NCBI GenBank assembly: GCA_029259715.1
Contig: JAJDEP010000003.1
Coordinates: 489,370-553,369 of the forward strand
Length of the DNA stretch: 64,000 nucleotides
Origin: Planctomycetota bacterium
Lineage (GTDB): Bacteria > Planctomycetota > B15-G4
Reading direction: 5' to 3'
In this document: piece by piece, positions 25,938 to 34,617 of the stretch
Layout: each line of letters starts with the position of its first letter
Numbering within the stretch: the first letter of the stretch is position 1
Translations under genes and position numbers: made by a program
The notes under the pieces: model-generated
The model's input: only the letters and a program-made list of their open reading frames with translations
Told to the model about the DNA's origin: nothing
Database searches by the model: none

Positions 25938-28562
25938 GTGGGGCAGGACGGGTTGGAGCAGGACGGCAAGCGCACCGACGCCGAGTCGCGCTTCCTCGAA
26001 TACCTGGGCCAGTGCTCGGGCGAGACCGACGCCGACTTCGGGGCCTTCTGCGCGCAGCACCCCGACCTGACCGACGACTTGGCCGTGCTCCACGACCGCT
26101 GGCGCTCCATCGCGCCGCTGCTCCGCTCGGGTGTCAGCGCCGACGACTTCGCCAGTTCGCTGCAGGACATCCTCGATTCGGTGGTGATGGAGGAGCCCGA
26201 GAGCCTCAGCGCCTCACCGGACGTCACCCTGCAGGTCGACGCCGACCAGACCGGCGTGGGCCAGAGCCCGCAGGAGATCCTGGCTCGCCTCGCGGACCCC
26301 ACCCGCCTCGAGAATCGCTACCAGTCCGCCGACGAGATCGCCCGCGGCGGCATGGGCATCGTCTATCGCGTCCGCGACGAAGACCTGCGCCGGGACCTGG
26401 CCATGAAGGTGGTGCTGCCGCGTCCGGCGGCCCCGGGTGAGAACGGCAGCAACGGTTCGACGAGCGCCACGCCGGCTTCCCGCCCGGGCGCCGTCGAGCC
26501 CGACGACACCCACTCCGAGGCCGCTATGGCGCGCTTCCTCGAGGAGGCCTTCGTCACGGCCCAGCTCGACCACCCCGGCATCGTGCCGGTCCACGAGCTG
26601 GGCATCGACGCCGACGGCCGCGTCTACTTCACCATGAAGCTGGTCAAGGGGCGCCACCTCAAGCGCATCTTCGACCTGGTCCACGCGGGCGAGGAAGGCT
26701 GGACCCTCAACCGGGCCGTGGGCGTGATCCTGCGTGTGTGCGAAGCCGTCGCCTACGCCCACAGCAAGGGCGTACTGCACCGCGACATCAAGCCCATGAA
26801 CATCATGGTCGGACGCTACGGCGAGACGTACCTGATGGACTGGGGACTCGCCCGGGTCGTCGGCAGCCCGCTGCAAGCCGACACCATCGCCCTCGAGCAG
26901 CTCGTCGAGCAACCGCCGCCGCCCCCCACGGATGAACCCGCGGCCGCCGATTCGTGGTTGTTCAGCCTCGACGGCAAGGTGCTCGGCACGCCCATGTACA
27001 TGTCCCCCGAACAGGCCCGGGGCGAGATCGACCGCGTCGACGAACGCAGCGACATCTATTCGCTGGGCGCCGTGCTGTACCACCTGCTCACCGGCCGCAT
27101 GCCCTACGTGGGCCCCGACGAATTGCCGCTCCCGTACACCACGCTCATGCGCGTGCGGAAGGGGCCGCCCGCCCCCCTCAGCGAGCGGGCACCCGATGCC
27201 CCGCCCACGCTGTTGGCCATCTGCAACCAGGCCATGGCCCGCTCCATCGGCGATCGCTTCGCCACCGCGAGCGAGATGGCCTCGGCCCTTGAGGACTACC
27301 TCGAGGACATCAGCGAGGCGCGTGAGGAGGCGCGGCGCCAGGCCCGGCGGGCCGAGACCATCAACGAATTCCTGATGACCACGCTCACCTCGGGCGACCC
27401 GAACCAGGCCCAGGGTCGGGACGTGACGGTGCGGGAGGTCCTCGACGTGGCGGCCCGGCGCATCCGCACGGCCTTCCCCGAGCAGCCCCTCGACGAGGCC
27501 GCACTGCGGCACACCATCGGCAACATCTATCGCAACCTCGATCACCTGGCCGAGGCCGAACCGCACCTGGCCGGCGCCGTCGAGTTGATGCGCCAAACCG
27601 TCGGCCGGGGCGACCCCCAGACCCTCTCGGCGGCCGCCGACCTGGCGGTGCTCTATCGCATGCGAGGGCGCACCGAGGAGGCCGAGATGCTCATCACGGA
27701 CACCCTGGAGCGGCAGACACTGCAGCTCGGCGAGCAACACCCCGACACCCTGCGTTCACTGGCCATCCTCGCCTCCATCGCCCGCATGGCCGGCGCGCGG
27801 GTCGACGAGGCCGAGGCGTTGTACCGACGCTCCCTGCAAGGGCGCCGCGCCGTCCTCGGCGAAGATCACCCCGACACCCTGCGCGTGAAGAACAGCCTGG
27901 CCCTGTTGCTCGACGAGCGGGACGAGACCGTCGAAGCCCTGGCGCTGCAGCGGGAGGTCTACGCCGCCAATCGGCGTCTCTACGGCATCAGCCACCCGCA
28001 GTCGCTCATGTCGAGCACCGATCTCGCCAACATGCTCCAGGCCACCGGCGCACTGGACGAGGCCGAGGAGCTCTACCGCGAGACCCTCACGGCCGAGCGG
28101 CAGGTCTTCGGCGACGAACACGCCACGGTGCTCACCTCGCTGAACAACCTCGGCATGCTGCTGCTGCGCGCGGGCAAGCTCGAGGAGTCCGAGCAGCTCC
28201 TCACCGAGGCGGCGACGACCCACGCCCGCCGCTTCGGTGCCGAGCACGCCCACTCGCTGAGCTTCTCCCAGAACCTGGCGCTGGTGATCCAGGCGCAAGG
28301 CCGTCCGGCCGAAGCGGAGGAACGGCTCCGGGACGTCGTACAGAAGGCCGACGAACACCTCGACGCGGGCCACCAGATCACGGCCCGGTTCCGCAGCAAC
28401 CTCGCACGCTGCCTCATCGACCAGGGCCGCCTCAAGGAAGCCGCCGCCTTGCTCGCACCGGCCGCCGAGGCCCTCGCGAGCGCGCTGGGCGAGCAGCACG
28501 CCTGGACACGCGAGGCCCGCGAGCAGCTCGCGGACCTCGCCCGGACCGAAGAGGCCGACTAG
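25938..28562 (+). CDS. Ser/Thr protein kinase with C-terminal TPRs
   Basis: An 874-residue Pkn-type kinase. The GTG start follows GAAGGAGGG at good spacing. Kinase signatures are GGMGIVYRV near residue 138, Lys in LAMKVV, HRDIKPMN near 281, DWGLAR in place of DFG, and GTPMYMSPEQA. DWG is common in planctomycete kinases. A Gly/Ser/Pro insert follows the catalytic Lys, and a ~25-residue insert with a Pro run follows the DWG segment. After the kinase domain a charged helix (EARRQARRAETINEFL) leads to about eight TPRs of the kinesin-light-chain type (DHPDTLRVKNSLALLL). No membrane helix is visible, so it is probably cytoplasmic. Substrates are unknown. Confidence 0.92.
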   Translation: MGQDGLEQDGKRTDAESRFLEYLGQCSGETDADFGAFCAQHPDLTDDLAVLHDRWRSIAPLLRSGVSADDFASSLQDILDSVVMEEPESLSASPDVTLQVDADQTGVGQSPQEILARLADPTRLENRYQSADEIARGGMGIVYRVRDEDLRRDLAMKVVLPRPAAPGENGSNGSTSATPASRPGAVEPDDTHSEAAMARFLEEAFVTAQLDHPGIVPVHELGIDADGRVYFTMKLVKGRHLKRIFDLVHAGEEGWTLNRAVGVILRVCEAVAYAHSKGVLHRDIKPMNIMVGRYGETYLMDWGLARVVGSPLQADTIALEQLVEQPPPPPTDEPAAADSWLFSLDGKVLGTPMYMSPEQARGEIDRVDERSDIYSLGAVLYHLLTGRMPYVGPDELPLPYTTLMRVRKGPPAPLSERAPDAPPTLLAICNQAMARSIGDRFATASEMASALEDYLEDISEAREEARRQARRAETINEFLMTTLTSGDPNQAQGRDVTVREVLDVAARRIRTAFPEQPLDEAALRHTIGNIYRNLDHLAEAEPHLAGAVELMRQTVGRGDPQTLSAAADLAVLYRMRGRTEEAEMLITDTLERQTLQLGEQHPDTLRSLAILASIARMAGARVDEAEALYRRSLQGRRAVLGEDHPDTLRVKNSLALLLDERDETVEALALQREVYAANRRLYGISHPQSLMSSTDLANMLQATGALDEAEELYRETLTAERQVFGDEHATVLTSLNNLGMLLLRAGKLEESEQLLTEAATTHARRFGAEHAHSLSFSQNLALVIQAQGRPAEAEERLRDVVQKADEHLDAGHQITARFRSNLARCLIDQGRLKEAAALLAPAAEALASALGEQHAWTREAREQLADLARTEEAD

Positions 28563-28572
28563 CCAGCGACGC

Positions 28573-30210
28573 TCAGAGCACGCCTGCGAGGGCGTTCGAG
28601 CGTGACTCGCCGCCCGGCGCGGCCGCGTCGACGATGCGGAACTGGTAGTAGATCTTCTCCCCCATGAGCAGGCCTTCGGGCCATTCGAAGACGCACTCGA
28701 CCTCACCCTGGGCGTTCGTGACGAGGCCGTCCACCACCAGGTCCGGCAGAGGCGAGAGCACGCCGTGGACCGGATCGATGGCGGTCGCGCTGCCGATGAC
28801 GAGGGCCGCGGCCGTGGTCTCCCGTGCCCCCGTGAGGGTCAGGCGGATCTCCTCACCCAGCCCTCCCGACTGCCCCGTGAGGTCGGGGATGCCGTTCACG
28901 CCGGGAAGCCCCGCGCGCAGGTTGTCCCAGTTGCCCAGCGAGATCACGAACGCCGATCCCGAGAGCCCGGGTGCGCCCACGACGACCTCCCCGTGGCCGT
29001 CGCCATCGGTGTCACCGGCCGCGGTCAGCGCCGCGCCCAACTCGGCACCGGCCTCACCGCCGTAGACCCGGTGCAACAGCTCGCCGTCGCTGCCCGCGTA
29101 GATGCGCACGCAGCCGGCGCCCGGCAGGTGGCCGCTGGAGTCGGGTTCGGACACGCCGAGATCGGGGACGCCATCGGCATCCACGTCGCCCACGGCCGTG
29201 ACCACCCGGCCGAAGCCGGTGCCGGGCTTGTCGGCCACGTGGGTCGCCAGCACCGATCCGTCGGCGCCCGAGATCACGAGCACGCGACCCGCCCGCGGCG
29301 CGGCAGCGTCGCCGACCGGCTCGCTGCCCACAGCGATGTCCGCGACGCCGTCGTCGTCGACATCGCCAATCACCGCCAGCGACACGCCGGACCGGTCGTT
29401 GTTCACGTCACCGGTCTGCGACCACGCGACGGTCAGGTCTTCGTGCTTGTAGAGCGTCGTGGTGCCTTCGTCGTCCGGCCCGCCGAAGGGCGCTCCGATG
29501 ACGACCCCGGGGCCGTCGTCCGTCAGCATGTCAGCCGGAGCGACACCTCCCACCGCGTGACCGAAGTTGTCGCCCGCCTGATCGCCGGGCACGACGGCGA
29601 GCACGGCGCCCGTGTCGCCCGCGAGCAGGTGGACCGCACCGCTGTCCATTCCGGCGGCATCCTCCAAGGGCGCGCCGATGACGACACCGGGGCCGTCGTC
29701 CGTGAGGATCGGCGCGGTGCCGGCGACGGAGAAGCCGTACTGGCCGCCGGGATCGGTGCCGAGCGCGACCCAGAGCGTCGCGCCGTCGGCGCCCGAGAGC
29801 AGCGACGCCGATCCGGGATCGGTGGATCCCGGCAAGCCGGGCGCACCGACGAGGATCTCCTCGATGCCATCGCCGTCAGTGTCGGCGACGCCAGCGATGG
29901 CCCAGCCGAAGCGTCCTTCCGCGACGACACCGCTGCGCTGCCACAGCGTGGCGCCGTCGGCACCCGACACGGCACGCACACGGCCGGCCCGCGCGAGCAC
30001 GCCGCCCCCCATGGCAGCGCCGGCCCAGGGAGCCGTGACGACATGGTCGACCACCCCGTCGCCGTCGAGATCGGCGCTGACGATGCGACTGCCGAAGCGG
30101 TCGTTGCCGGCGTCGCCGGGAATCTGCTGCAGGATCTCCTGCGCGAAGATCGGAGTCGCGCAGGCCAGACCAGCGGCGGCGACGACGAGACTACGGATGC
30201 TGTACGTCAA
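28573..30210 (-). CDS. Secreted FG-GAP/integrin-alpha-like beta-propeller protein
   Basis: A 545-residue exported protein with signal peptide SLVVAAAGLACATPIFA. About seven FG-GAP repeats carry Ca-binding loops such as DLDGDGVVDHVV, DTDGDGIEEILVG, DVDDDGVADIAVG and DTDGDGHGEVVVG, with V.GAP motifs at blade ends. A C-terminal beta domain (residues ~430-545) resembles tail domains found repeatedly in planctomycete FG-GAP proteins. Such proteins probably act in adhesion or surface display. It lies 89 bp downstream of a sigma factor gene on the same strand and could belong to its regulon. Confidence 0.88.
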   Translation of the reverse strand: MTYSIRSLVVAAAGLACATPIFAQEILQQIPGDAGNDRFGSRIVSADLDGDGVVDHVVTAPWAGAAMGGGVLARAGRVRAVSGADGATLWQRSGVVAEGRFGWAIAGVADTDGDGIEEILVGAPGLPGSTDPGSASLLSGADGATLWVALGTDPGGQYGFSVAGTAPILTDDGPGVVIGAPLEDAAGMDSGAVHLLAGDTGAVLAVVPGDQAGDNFGHAVGGVAPADMLTDDGPGVVIGAPFGGPDDEGTTTLYKHEDLTVAWSQTGDVNNDRSGVSLAVIGDVDDDGVADIAVGSEPVGDAAAPRAGRVLVISGADGSVLATHVADKPGTGFGRVVTAVGDVDADGVPDLGVSEPDSSGHLPGAGCVRIYAGSDGELLHRVYGGEAGAELGAALTAAGDTDGDGHGEVVVGAPGLSGSAFVISLGNWDNLRAGLPGVNGIPDLTGQSGGLGEEIRLTLTGARETTAAALVIGSATAIDPVHGVLSPLPDLVVDGLVTNAQGEVECVFEWPEGLLMGEKIYYQFRIVDAAAPGGESRSNALAGVL

Positions 30211-30299
30211 GGTGTCTTCTCCAACGGAGGCAGCCTCCCCTCGCGCCTGCCGCGCGGGGGGCCGCCAGAAGCAGCGAAGCCCGAGGGACGGGCTCGGTG

Positions 30300-31067
30300 T
30301 CAGTTGCCCAGTGGGCTCTGACGGCTGCGGGCGGCGATCAGGCGAGCGCGTTCGATGGCCCGATTGAGGGCCTGACGAGCGGCGTCATACGAGAGGCCGA
30401 GCTCGGTCGCGATGGCATCGATCGAACGGTTCTGCAGGTGCAGCGTGAGGATCGCTCGATCGCGATCCTTGAGCCGCAGCAGGATCAGGATGAGTTGCTC
30501 CCGCTCCTCCTTGCGGATCGCCTCCGGCAAGGGCGCCGTGCCGGCGTCGGTCGTGCCGACATCCAGCTCTTCAGGGTCTTGGTGCAGGCGCATGTCTTCG
30601 GCGCGGCGCTTGCTCTGCAGGCGGCGCACCTGGTCCACGGCCTTCCAGCCCATGCGCTTGGCGAACAGCGCGGTGAACTGGTTACGGGATTCGAAACGAA
30701 GGTCTCCGAGATCGGTCCAGAGATCTCCGAAGACGGACATGACCAGGTCCCCGGTGTCGAGGAACCGGCGCAAACGATTGGATGCCGACATGGACAGCCT
30801 TCCCACTCTCATGAGGTCAATGAGGAAATACGCGACGAACTCATCAGCCACTCGACGGTCGCTGTTGAGGCATGCGTGCATCTCACCGACAACGGCGTCC
30901 GCCAGACTCAATCCCCTCTTCAACCGCTCCCGGACGGCCGCTCTCACAGCAGGGTCCGCAAGACGTTTCTCACTCGCCGGACCGAGTTCGACACGCGCGA
31001 ACTCGACCATGCGCGAATCGACGTCACCCGACTCGAATGCGGGCTCCTCGTTCACGGGCGTACACAC
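30300..31067 (-). CDS. RNA polymerase sigma factor, ECF type
   Basis: A 255-residue sigma factor. A ~90-residue N-terminal extension (ERLKRGLSLADAVVGEM) precedes region 2 (LVMSVFGDLWTDLG; NQFTALFAKRMGWKAVDQVRRL) and a C-terminal region 4 helix-turn-helix (SIDAIATELGLSYDAARQAL). Length and arrangement resemble the long ECF sigma factors frequent in planctomycetes. The GTG at 31067 lacks a clear ribosome binding site; a later start at the GTG of codon 5 is possible. The FG-GAP gene lies directly downstream. No anti-sigma factor is adjacent. Confidence 0.8.
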   Translation of the reverse strand: MCTPVNEEPAFESGDVDSRMVEFARVELGPASEKRLADPAVRAAVRERLKRGLSLADAVVGEMHACLNSDRRVADEFVAYFLIDLMRVGRLSMSASNRLRRFLDTGDLVMSVFGDLWTDLGDLRFESRNQFTALFAKRMGWKAVDQVRRLQSKRRAEDMRLHQDPEELDVGTTDAGTAPLPEAIRKEEREQLILILLRLKDRDRAILTLHLQNRSIDAIATELGLSYDAARQALNRAIERARLIAARSRQSPLGN

Positions 31068-31387
31068 GGAGAAAGGCCTTTCGACACTGTCGTGGCCAGT
31101 ACGGGATGGGCCGTGGGGGGACGGCCTGTTGGGCTCGGACTAAGACTACCCCTGATTCAATGAACGCGCTGTTCAAGGCGCACAGGCCGGCCGCGAACGC
31201 GTTTCACGACTCCGACCTCACCCTCCCAGCGTGCGTTGGCGGTCATTCCGAACAGTCGGTCTGGGGAATTACTGCCTCGAATCGAGACGGATCCCGATCC
31301 CGACGGGGAGGCCGCTGCGGATCCGCCCCGCGTCCGCGCTCCGGTGCCCGCCGACGTGCTGATCCGGCCGCCCATGCGGCCCGGTGG
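31068..31387. other. Intergenic region without a recognised gene
   Basis: This 320-bp gap lies between two leftward genes (sigma factor start at 31067, FKBP stop at 31388). It contains the 11-bp palindrome CTCGAATCGAG near 31277 and a less GC-rich stretch near 31140-31170 that could hold the sigma factor promoter. No tRNA, hairpin with T-tract or convincing small ORF is seen. Confidence 0.5.
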
Positions 31388-32743
31388 TCAGTCCGTGAAA
31401 TCCACCAGTTCGACGCGGAACACCAGCGTCGAATTCGGCGGGATGCCCGGTCGGCCACCGGGTCCATAAGCCAGGTCGGGCGGGATCACGAACACGTAGA
31501 CAGCGCCCGGGCTCATGAGCTGCAACCCTTCCGTCCACCCGGGGATGACCTGGGTGGCCAGGAACTCGTACGGCTCGCCGCGCTGGTAGCTGCTGTCGAA
31601 CAGGCCACCGTGATCGAACCACCCCGCGTAGTGGGCCCGCACCGTCGAAGTGGCGGTGGGCCCCGCGCCTTCCCCTGTCTCGAGCACGAGGTAGCCCAGG
31701 CCGCTGTCCGTCACGGTCAGGTCGGCCGCCTCGGGCTTGAAGAAGTCCGGAACGGGCAGGGGGCGCAGGTGCTCCACGACCTCCACCTCGTACACCAGGT
31801 CGGTGTTCGGCGGCACCCGGCGTCCCATGCCCGCCGCGCCGTAGGCCAGGTCCGAGGGGATCACGAAGCGGGCGCGGCCCCCGCCGCGCATGCGCTGCAG
31901 ACCTTCCTTCAGCCCCTTCAGCGTGATCTGCTCCGGCGTCATGGCCAGGGGGCCGCCGCGCACCAGCGACGTGTCGAGGGTGCGACCGTCGGCGGTCCAG
32001 CAGGTGTAGGCCAGCTTGACGGGATCGGTGAAGGCGATCGGCTCGCCGTCACCCGCCTCGAGCACCTGGTGCATCAGGCCGGTCTCGGTGACGGTGCACT
32101 CGGCAGCGGTGGGCAACACAAAGGCCGGGATCGCCACCCGCTGATCCACCGACAACAGCTCGATGTCGAACACCAAGGTCGCGTTGCCGGGGATGCCGGG
32201 CCGGCCGTCGGCGCCGTAGGCCAGGTCGGGAGGCAGCACGAACTTGTAGCGGGCCCCGGTCCTCATCAGGGGCACGCCCTCGCCCCACCCGGCGACGACC
32301 TGGGTGAGCGGGGTGGTGAACGGCGGCCCGCCCACCGAGGCGTCGAAGGACCCGCCGTCGGTGAAGTAGCCGCTGTAGTGCACGGTCACCGTGTCGAACA
32401 GCCCGCTCGGCCGCTCGCCCTCGCCGACGCTCAACACCCCGAAACGCAGCCCCGTCGGCGTCTCGTGCAGGACGGCGCCCGCGGGGAGCGGGTCGCCCGG
32501 CCAGACGTCAGGGTCGTCGGGACGCGCCGCCGCCACCGGGAAGGTGGGGTCGGATGCGCCCTCGGAGCCGGAGCCCGCCGTCGCGATCGGCTCGCCCACC
32601 TCGGGTGTCTCGGTTTCCGTGTCGGCTGAAACGTCGGAGACCTCCGAGACTCCCGTGGAGTCTCGGAGGTCCTCAGCCTGCGAACAGGCCATCGACGTCG
32701 CCAGGAGGACGGCCAGTGCCGTCGCCTGATGAAGAGAACTCAT
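31388..32743 (-). CDS. Exported protein with three tandem FKBP-type peptidyl-prolyl isomerase domains
   Basis: A 451-residue protein. The start ATG at 32743 has GGGGAGG upstream. A signal sequence with SMAC at residues 17-20 may be a weak lipobox; an acidic, Ser/Thr/Glu-rich linker follows. Three FKBP_C domains occupy about 105-210, 220-330 and 340-450. Each carries VHYSGYF/YTCWTADG/AHYAGWF-like starts and a PPDLAYG or PSDLAYG motif with GIPGNATLVF/PPNTDLVYEV/IPPNSTLVFRV strands. The second domain has diverged at the first active-site positions. FKBPs accelerate prolyl isomerisation; tandem arrays are known mainly from eukaryotes. It is the downstream partner of the beta-helix gene, 27 bp apart. 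Confidence 0.9.
   Translation of the reverse strand: MSSLHQATALAVLLATSMACSQAEDLRDSTGVSEVSDVSADTETETPEVGEPIATAGSGSEGASDPTFPVAAARPDDPDVWPGDPLPAGAVLHETPTGLRFGVLSVGEGERPSGLFDTVTVHYSGYFTDGGSFDASVGGPPFTTPLTQVVAGWGEGVPLMRTGARYKFVLPPDLAYGADGRPGIPGNATLVFDIELLSVDQRVAIPAFVLPTAAECTVTETGLMHQVLEAGDGEPIAFTDPVKLAYTCWTADGRTLDTSLVRGGPLAMTPEQITLKGLKEGLQRMRGGGRARFVIPSDLAYGAAGMGRRVPPNTDLVYEVEVVEHLRPLPVPDFFKPEAADLTVTDSGLGYLVLETGEGAGPTATSTVRAHYAGWFDHGGLFDSSYQRGEPYEFLATQVIPGWTEGLQLMSPGAVYVFVIPPDLAYGPGGRPGIPPNSTLVFRVELVDFTD
32639..32671 (-). other. Perfect 15-bp hairpin within the FKBP gene
   Basis: GACCTCCGAGACTCC pairs perfectly with GGAGTCTCGGAGGTC around a 3-base loop. It spans codons 25-35, directly after the signal-peptide region, 72 bases into the gene. 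Encoding a perfect inverted repeat through a mixed-composition linker is unlikely by chance. It could slow ribosomes during export, attenuate the message or reflect a small inversion/duplication. Confidence 0.6.
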
Positions 32744-32770
32744 GGGCCTCCCCGCCCGTGAGACGAGCGC

Positions 32771-34399
32771 TCAGAAGAAGGGAAAATAGTCGTTGTCGAG
32801 GACCTGGAAATCGTCAGCGCCGCCCGTGTCGAAGCTGTTGCCGACGAAGCTCCCGGCCGTCCCGTTGCCTTCGCCCTTGCCGGCGATGTCGAGGCCGTTG
32901 TTCTTCTTCGACGTGTTGTCGTCGATGACCGCGTCGCGGGTGTCGTTGTCGATGCCCTCGTGCAGGTTCTTGTCCACCCGGTTGAGGCGGACGACGTTGG
33001 GCGTGAAACCGCCCCCGCCATCGTCGTCATCGTCGAAAAGGTTGAGGTCGATCCCGTCGCCGCAGTTCTTGGTGACCTTGTTGCCGTCGACGAGGTAGCG
33101 ATCACCGAAAGTGCGGATGCCGTTGGCGCCGTTCTCCTTCGCGCCGTTGTGCTCGAGGACCCGCAACCCGAGGGCCCCCGGAGGCGCCGGGATCTCCTCC
33201 GCATCGCAGCCACCATCACCGTCGCACTGCAGGAAAGCCGCCAGGCACAGGTAGCCGTCACCGCGGTTGCCGGTCGAGTCGTTCTTGATCAGGGCGTAGT
33301 TGCCGCCTTCGCAGCGGAATCCCTCGAGGTTGTTCATCCGCGCGAAGTTGCGTTCGACCACGAAGTTGAATCCACGGATGGAGATGCCCTGGCCACAGTT
33401 CGTGTGCGCGCGGTTCTTCTCCATGCGCACCTCACCATTGCTGAAATTCTCCATGAACAGGCCGGCATGGTCGTTGTTCGAGACCTTGTTGTCGAAGATC
33501 GAGGAGAAGGGGAAGAACTGGCCGATGAAGAACCTCGTCTCTCCATGGATGCCGTATTCGCACTTCTCGACCGTGTTGCGGTTGATCTCCATCTCGTCGT
33601 CGTACACACGGATGCCTGAACGTCGGCACAGCGAGATGTAGTTCCGGGCCACGTAGGCGTGGCTCGGCGCGCCGCCACCCTTCACGATGTCGCCGTCCTG
33701 ATCGGCGACGCAACCGTCGCCCGCGCAGCAGCAGCCGTCACCGCCGGCGTCGCAGCAGCCGTCGGCACTCGAGCAGCAGCCGCCGTCACCGCAGCAGCCG
33801 TCACCGCCGTCGGCGCAGCAACCGTCACCCGCGTCGCAGGACTGGCCGTCCTCGTTGCAGCAGCAGCAACCGTCGCCCTCGTCGCAGCCGTCGGCCAGGC
33901 AGCAGCAGCAACCCTGCCCGACGTCGCCGATGTTGATGCCGTTTCCGCCCGCGCCCCAGATCTTGTTCTGGTAGACGCGCGCATCACGGCCTTCGATGGC
34001 GACGCCATCTTCGCGCGAGGCGTGGATGAGGTTCTTGCTCACCTCGAGACGGTTGCCCAGGCCGAGCACGCCGTAGGTGCCGTTGATCAGCTGGAATTTC
34101 ATGATCACCACGTCGTCACCGCGCACGTGGAAGTTGGCGCCTTCATACTCCGAATCGATCACCGTGCGGCTGCCCATGAGCGTGATGCCGTCCTTGAACA
34201 CCTCGACGGTCTCGACGTACTTGCCGCGCTTGACCTTGACGGTGTCGCCGGGGACGGCGGCGTCGACGCCGTCCTGGATCGTGAGGATGCCGTCCTCGGG
34301 CGTCGGCACGACGATGATGTCCCCCGCCAAGGCGGGAGCAGCGAGGACTGACAAGGCGAGAGCGCCGGCGAAACCGACGCGGAAAATGGCGGTGAACAT
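32771..34399 (-). CDS. Secreted right-handed beta-helix protein with a cysteine-rich insert
   Basis: About 542 residues. The ATG at 34399 has GGAG nine bases upstream and begins a clean signal peptide (VGFAGALALSVLAAPALA). The body is a parallel beta-helix of the NosD/pectate-lyase type, with periodic asparagine ladders (ENRVSNN-like turns such as VDGNKVTKNCGDGIDLNLF) and DGVDAAVPGDTVKVKRGKY at the first rung. Between residues ~163 and 230 lies an insert with 22 cysteines among Gly, Asp and Ala, unlike anything else in the window. The Asp-rich tail is rich in possible Ca sites. No polysaccharide lyase catalytic residues were identified. Downstream is the triple-FKBP gene, which might assist its folding. 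Confidence 0.82.
   Translation of the reverse strand: MFTAIFRVGFAGALALSVLAAPALAGDIIVVPTPEDGILTIQDGVDAAVPGDTVKVKRGKYVETVEVFKDGITLMGSRTVIDSEYEGANFHVRGDDVVIMKFQLINGTYGVLGLGNRLEVSKNLIHASREDGVAIEGRDARVYQNKIWGAGGNGINIGDVGQGCCCCLADGCDEGDGCCCCNEDGQSCDAGDGCCADGGDGCCGDGGCCSSADGCCDAGGDGCCCAGDGCVADQDGDIVKGGGAPSHAYVARNYISLCRRSGIRVYDDEMEINRNTVEKCEYGIHGETRFFIGQFFPFSSIFDNKVSNNDHAGLFMENFSNGEVRMEKNRAHTNCGQGISIRGFNFVVERNFARMNNLEGFRCEGGNYALIKNDSTGNRGDGYLCLAAFLQCDGDGGCDAEEIPAPPGALGLRVLEHNGAKENGANGIRTFGDRYLVDGNKVTKNCGDGIDLNLFDDDDDGGGGFTPNVVRLNRVDKNLHEGIDNDTRDAVIDDNTSKKNNGLDIAGKGEGNGTAGSFVGNSFDTGGADDFQVLDNDYFPFF
33710..33910 (-). repeat. Cysteine-rich Gly/Asp repeat insert in beta-helix protein
   Basis: A 201-bp stretch of irregular repeats (GGCTGCTGC/GACGGC units) encodes 67 residues with 22 Cys, mostly as CC, CCC or CCCC clusters spaced by GDG, ADG or DGG. 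The frame is open and the flanking beta-helix continues in phase. Pattern suggests metal binding or a disulfide-locked loop; no known family is recognised. Confidence 0.8.
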
Positions 34400-34617
34400 G
34401 GCCGCACTCCGACGAGAAGGGGATCGTGGTGATGAGGCGTCACGCTGCCCGTTGCCCCGGCGCGCGCGTCCTTTCCGTGATCGCTCATCGTAACCTCGCA
34501 GAGCGATTTCGGGGGACGACAGCCCCTGCTTATCCAGGCGGATTCGGGCCCTCCGAGCTGCCAGATCCCGGGTGCGGACGTCGGGCACACGCCGGACGGC
34601 CGCTGGACATGCGCCGC

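Noticed and set aside
31157..31375. 72-codon minus-strand ORF between the sigma factor and FKBP genes
   Set aside because: No ribosome binding site, no recognisable domain and low-complexity composition.
33710..33910. CAG/GTC triplet array as a mere microsatellite or CRISPR
   Set aside because: There are no regular repeat-spacer units, and the array is in frame within a gene with intact flanks. Reported as a protein insert instead.
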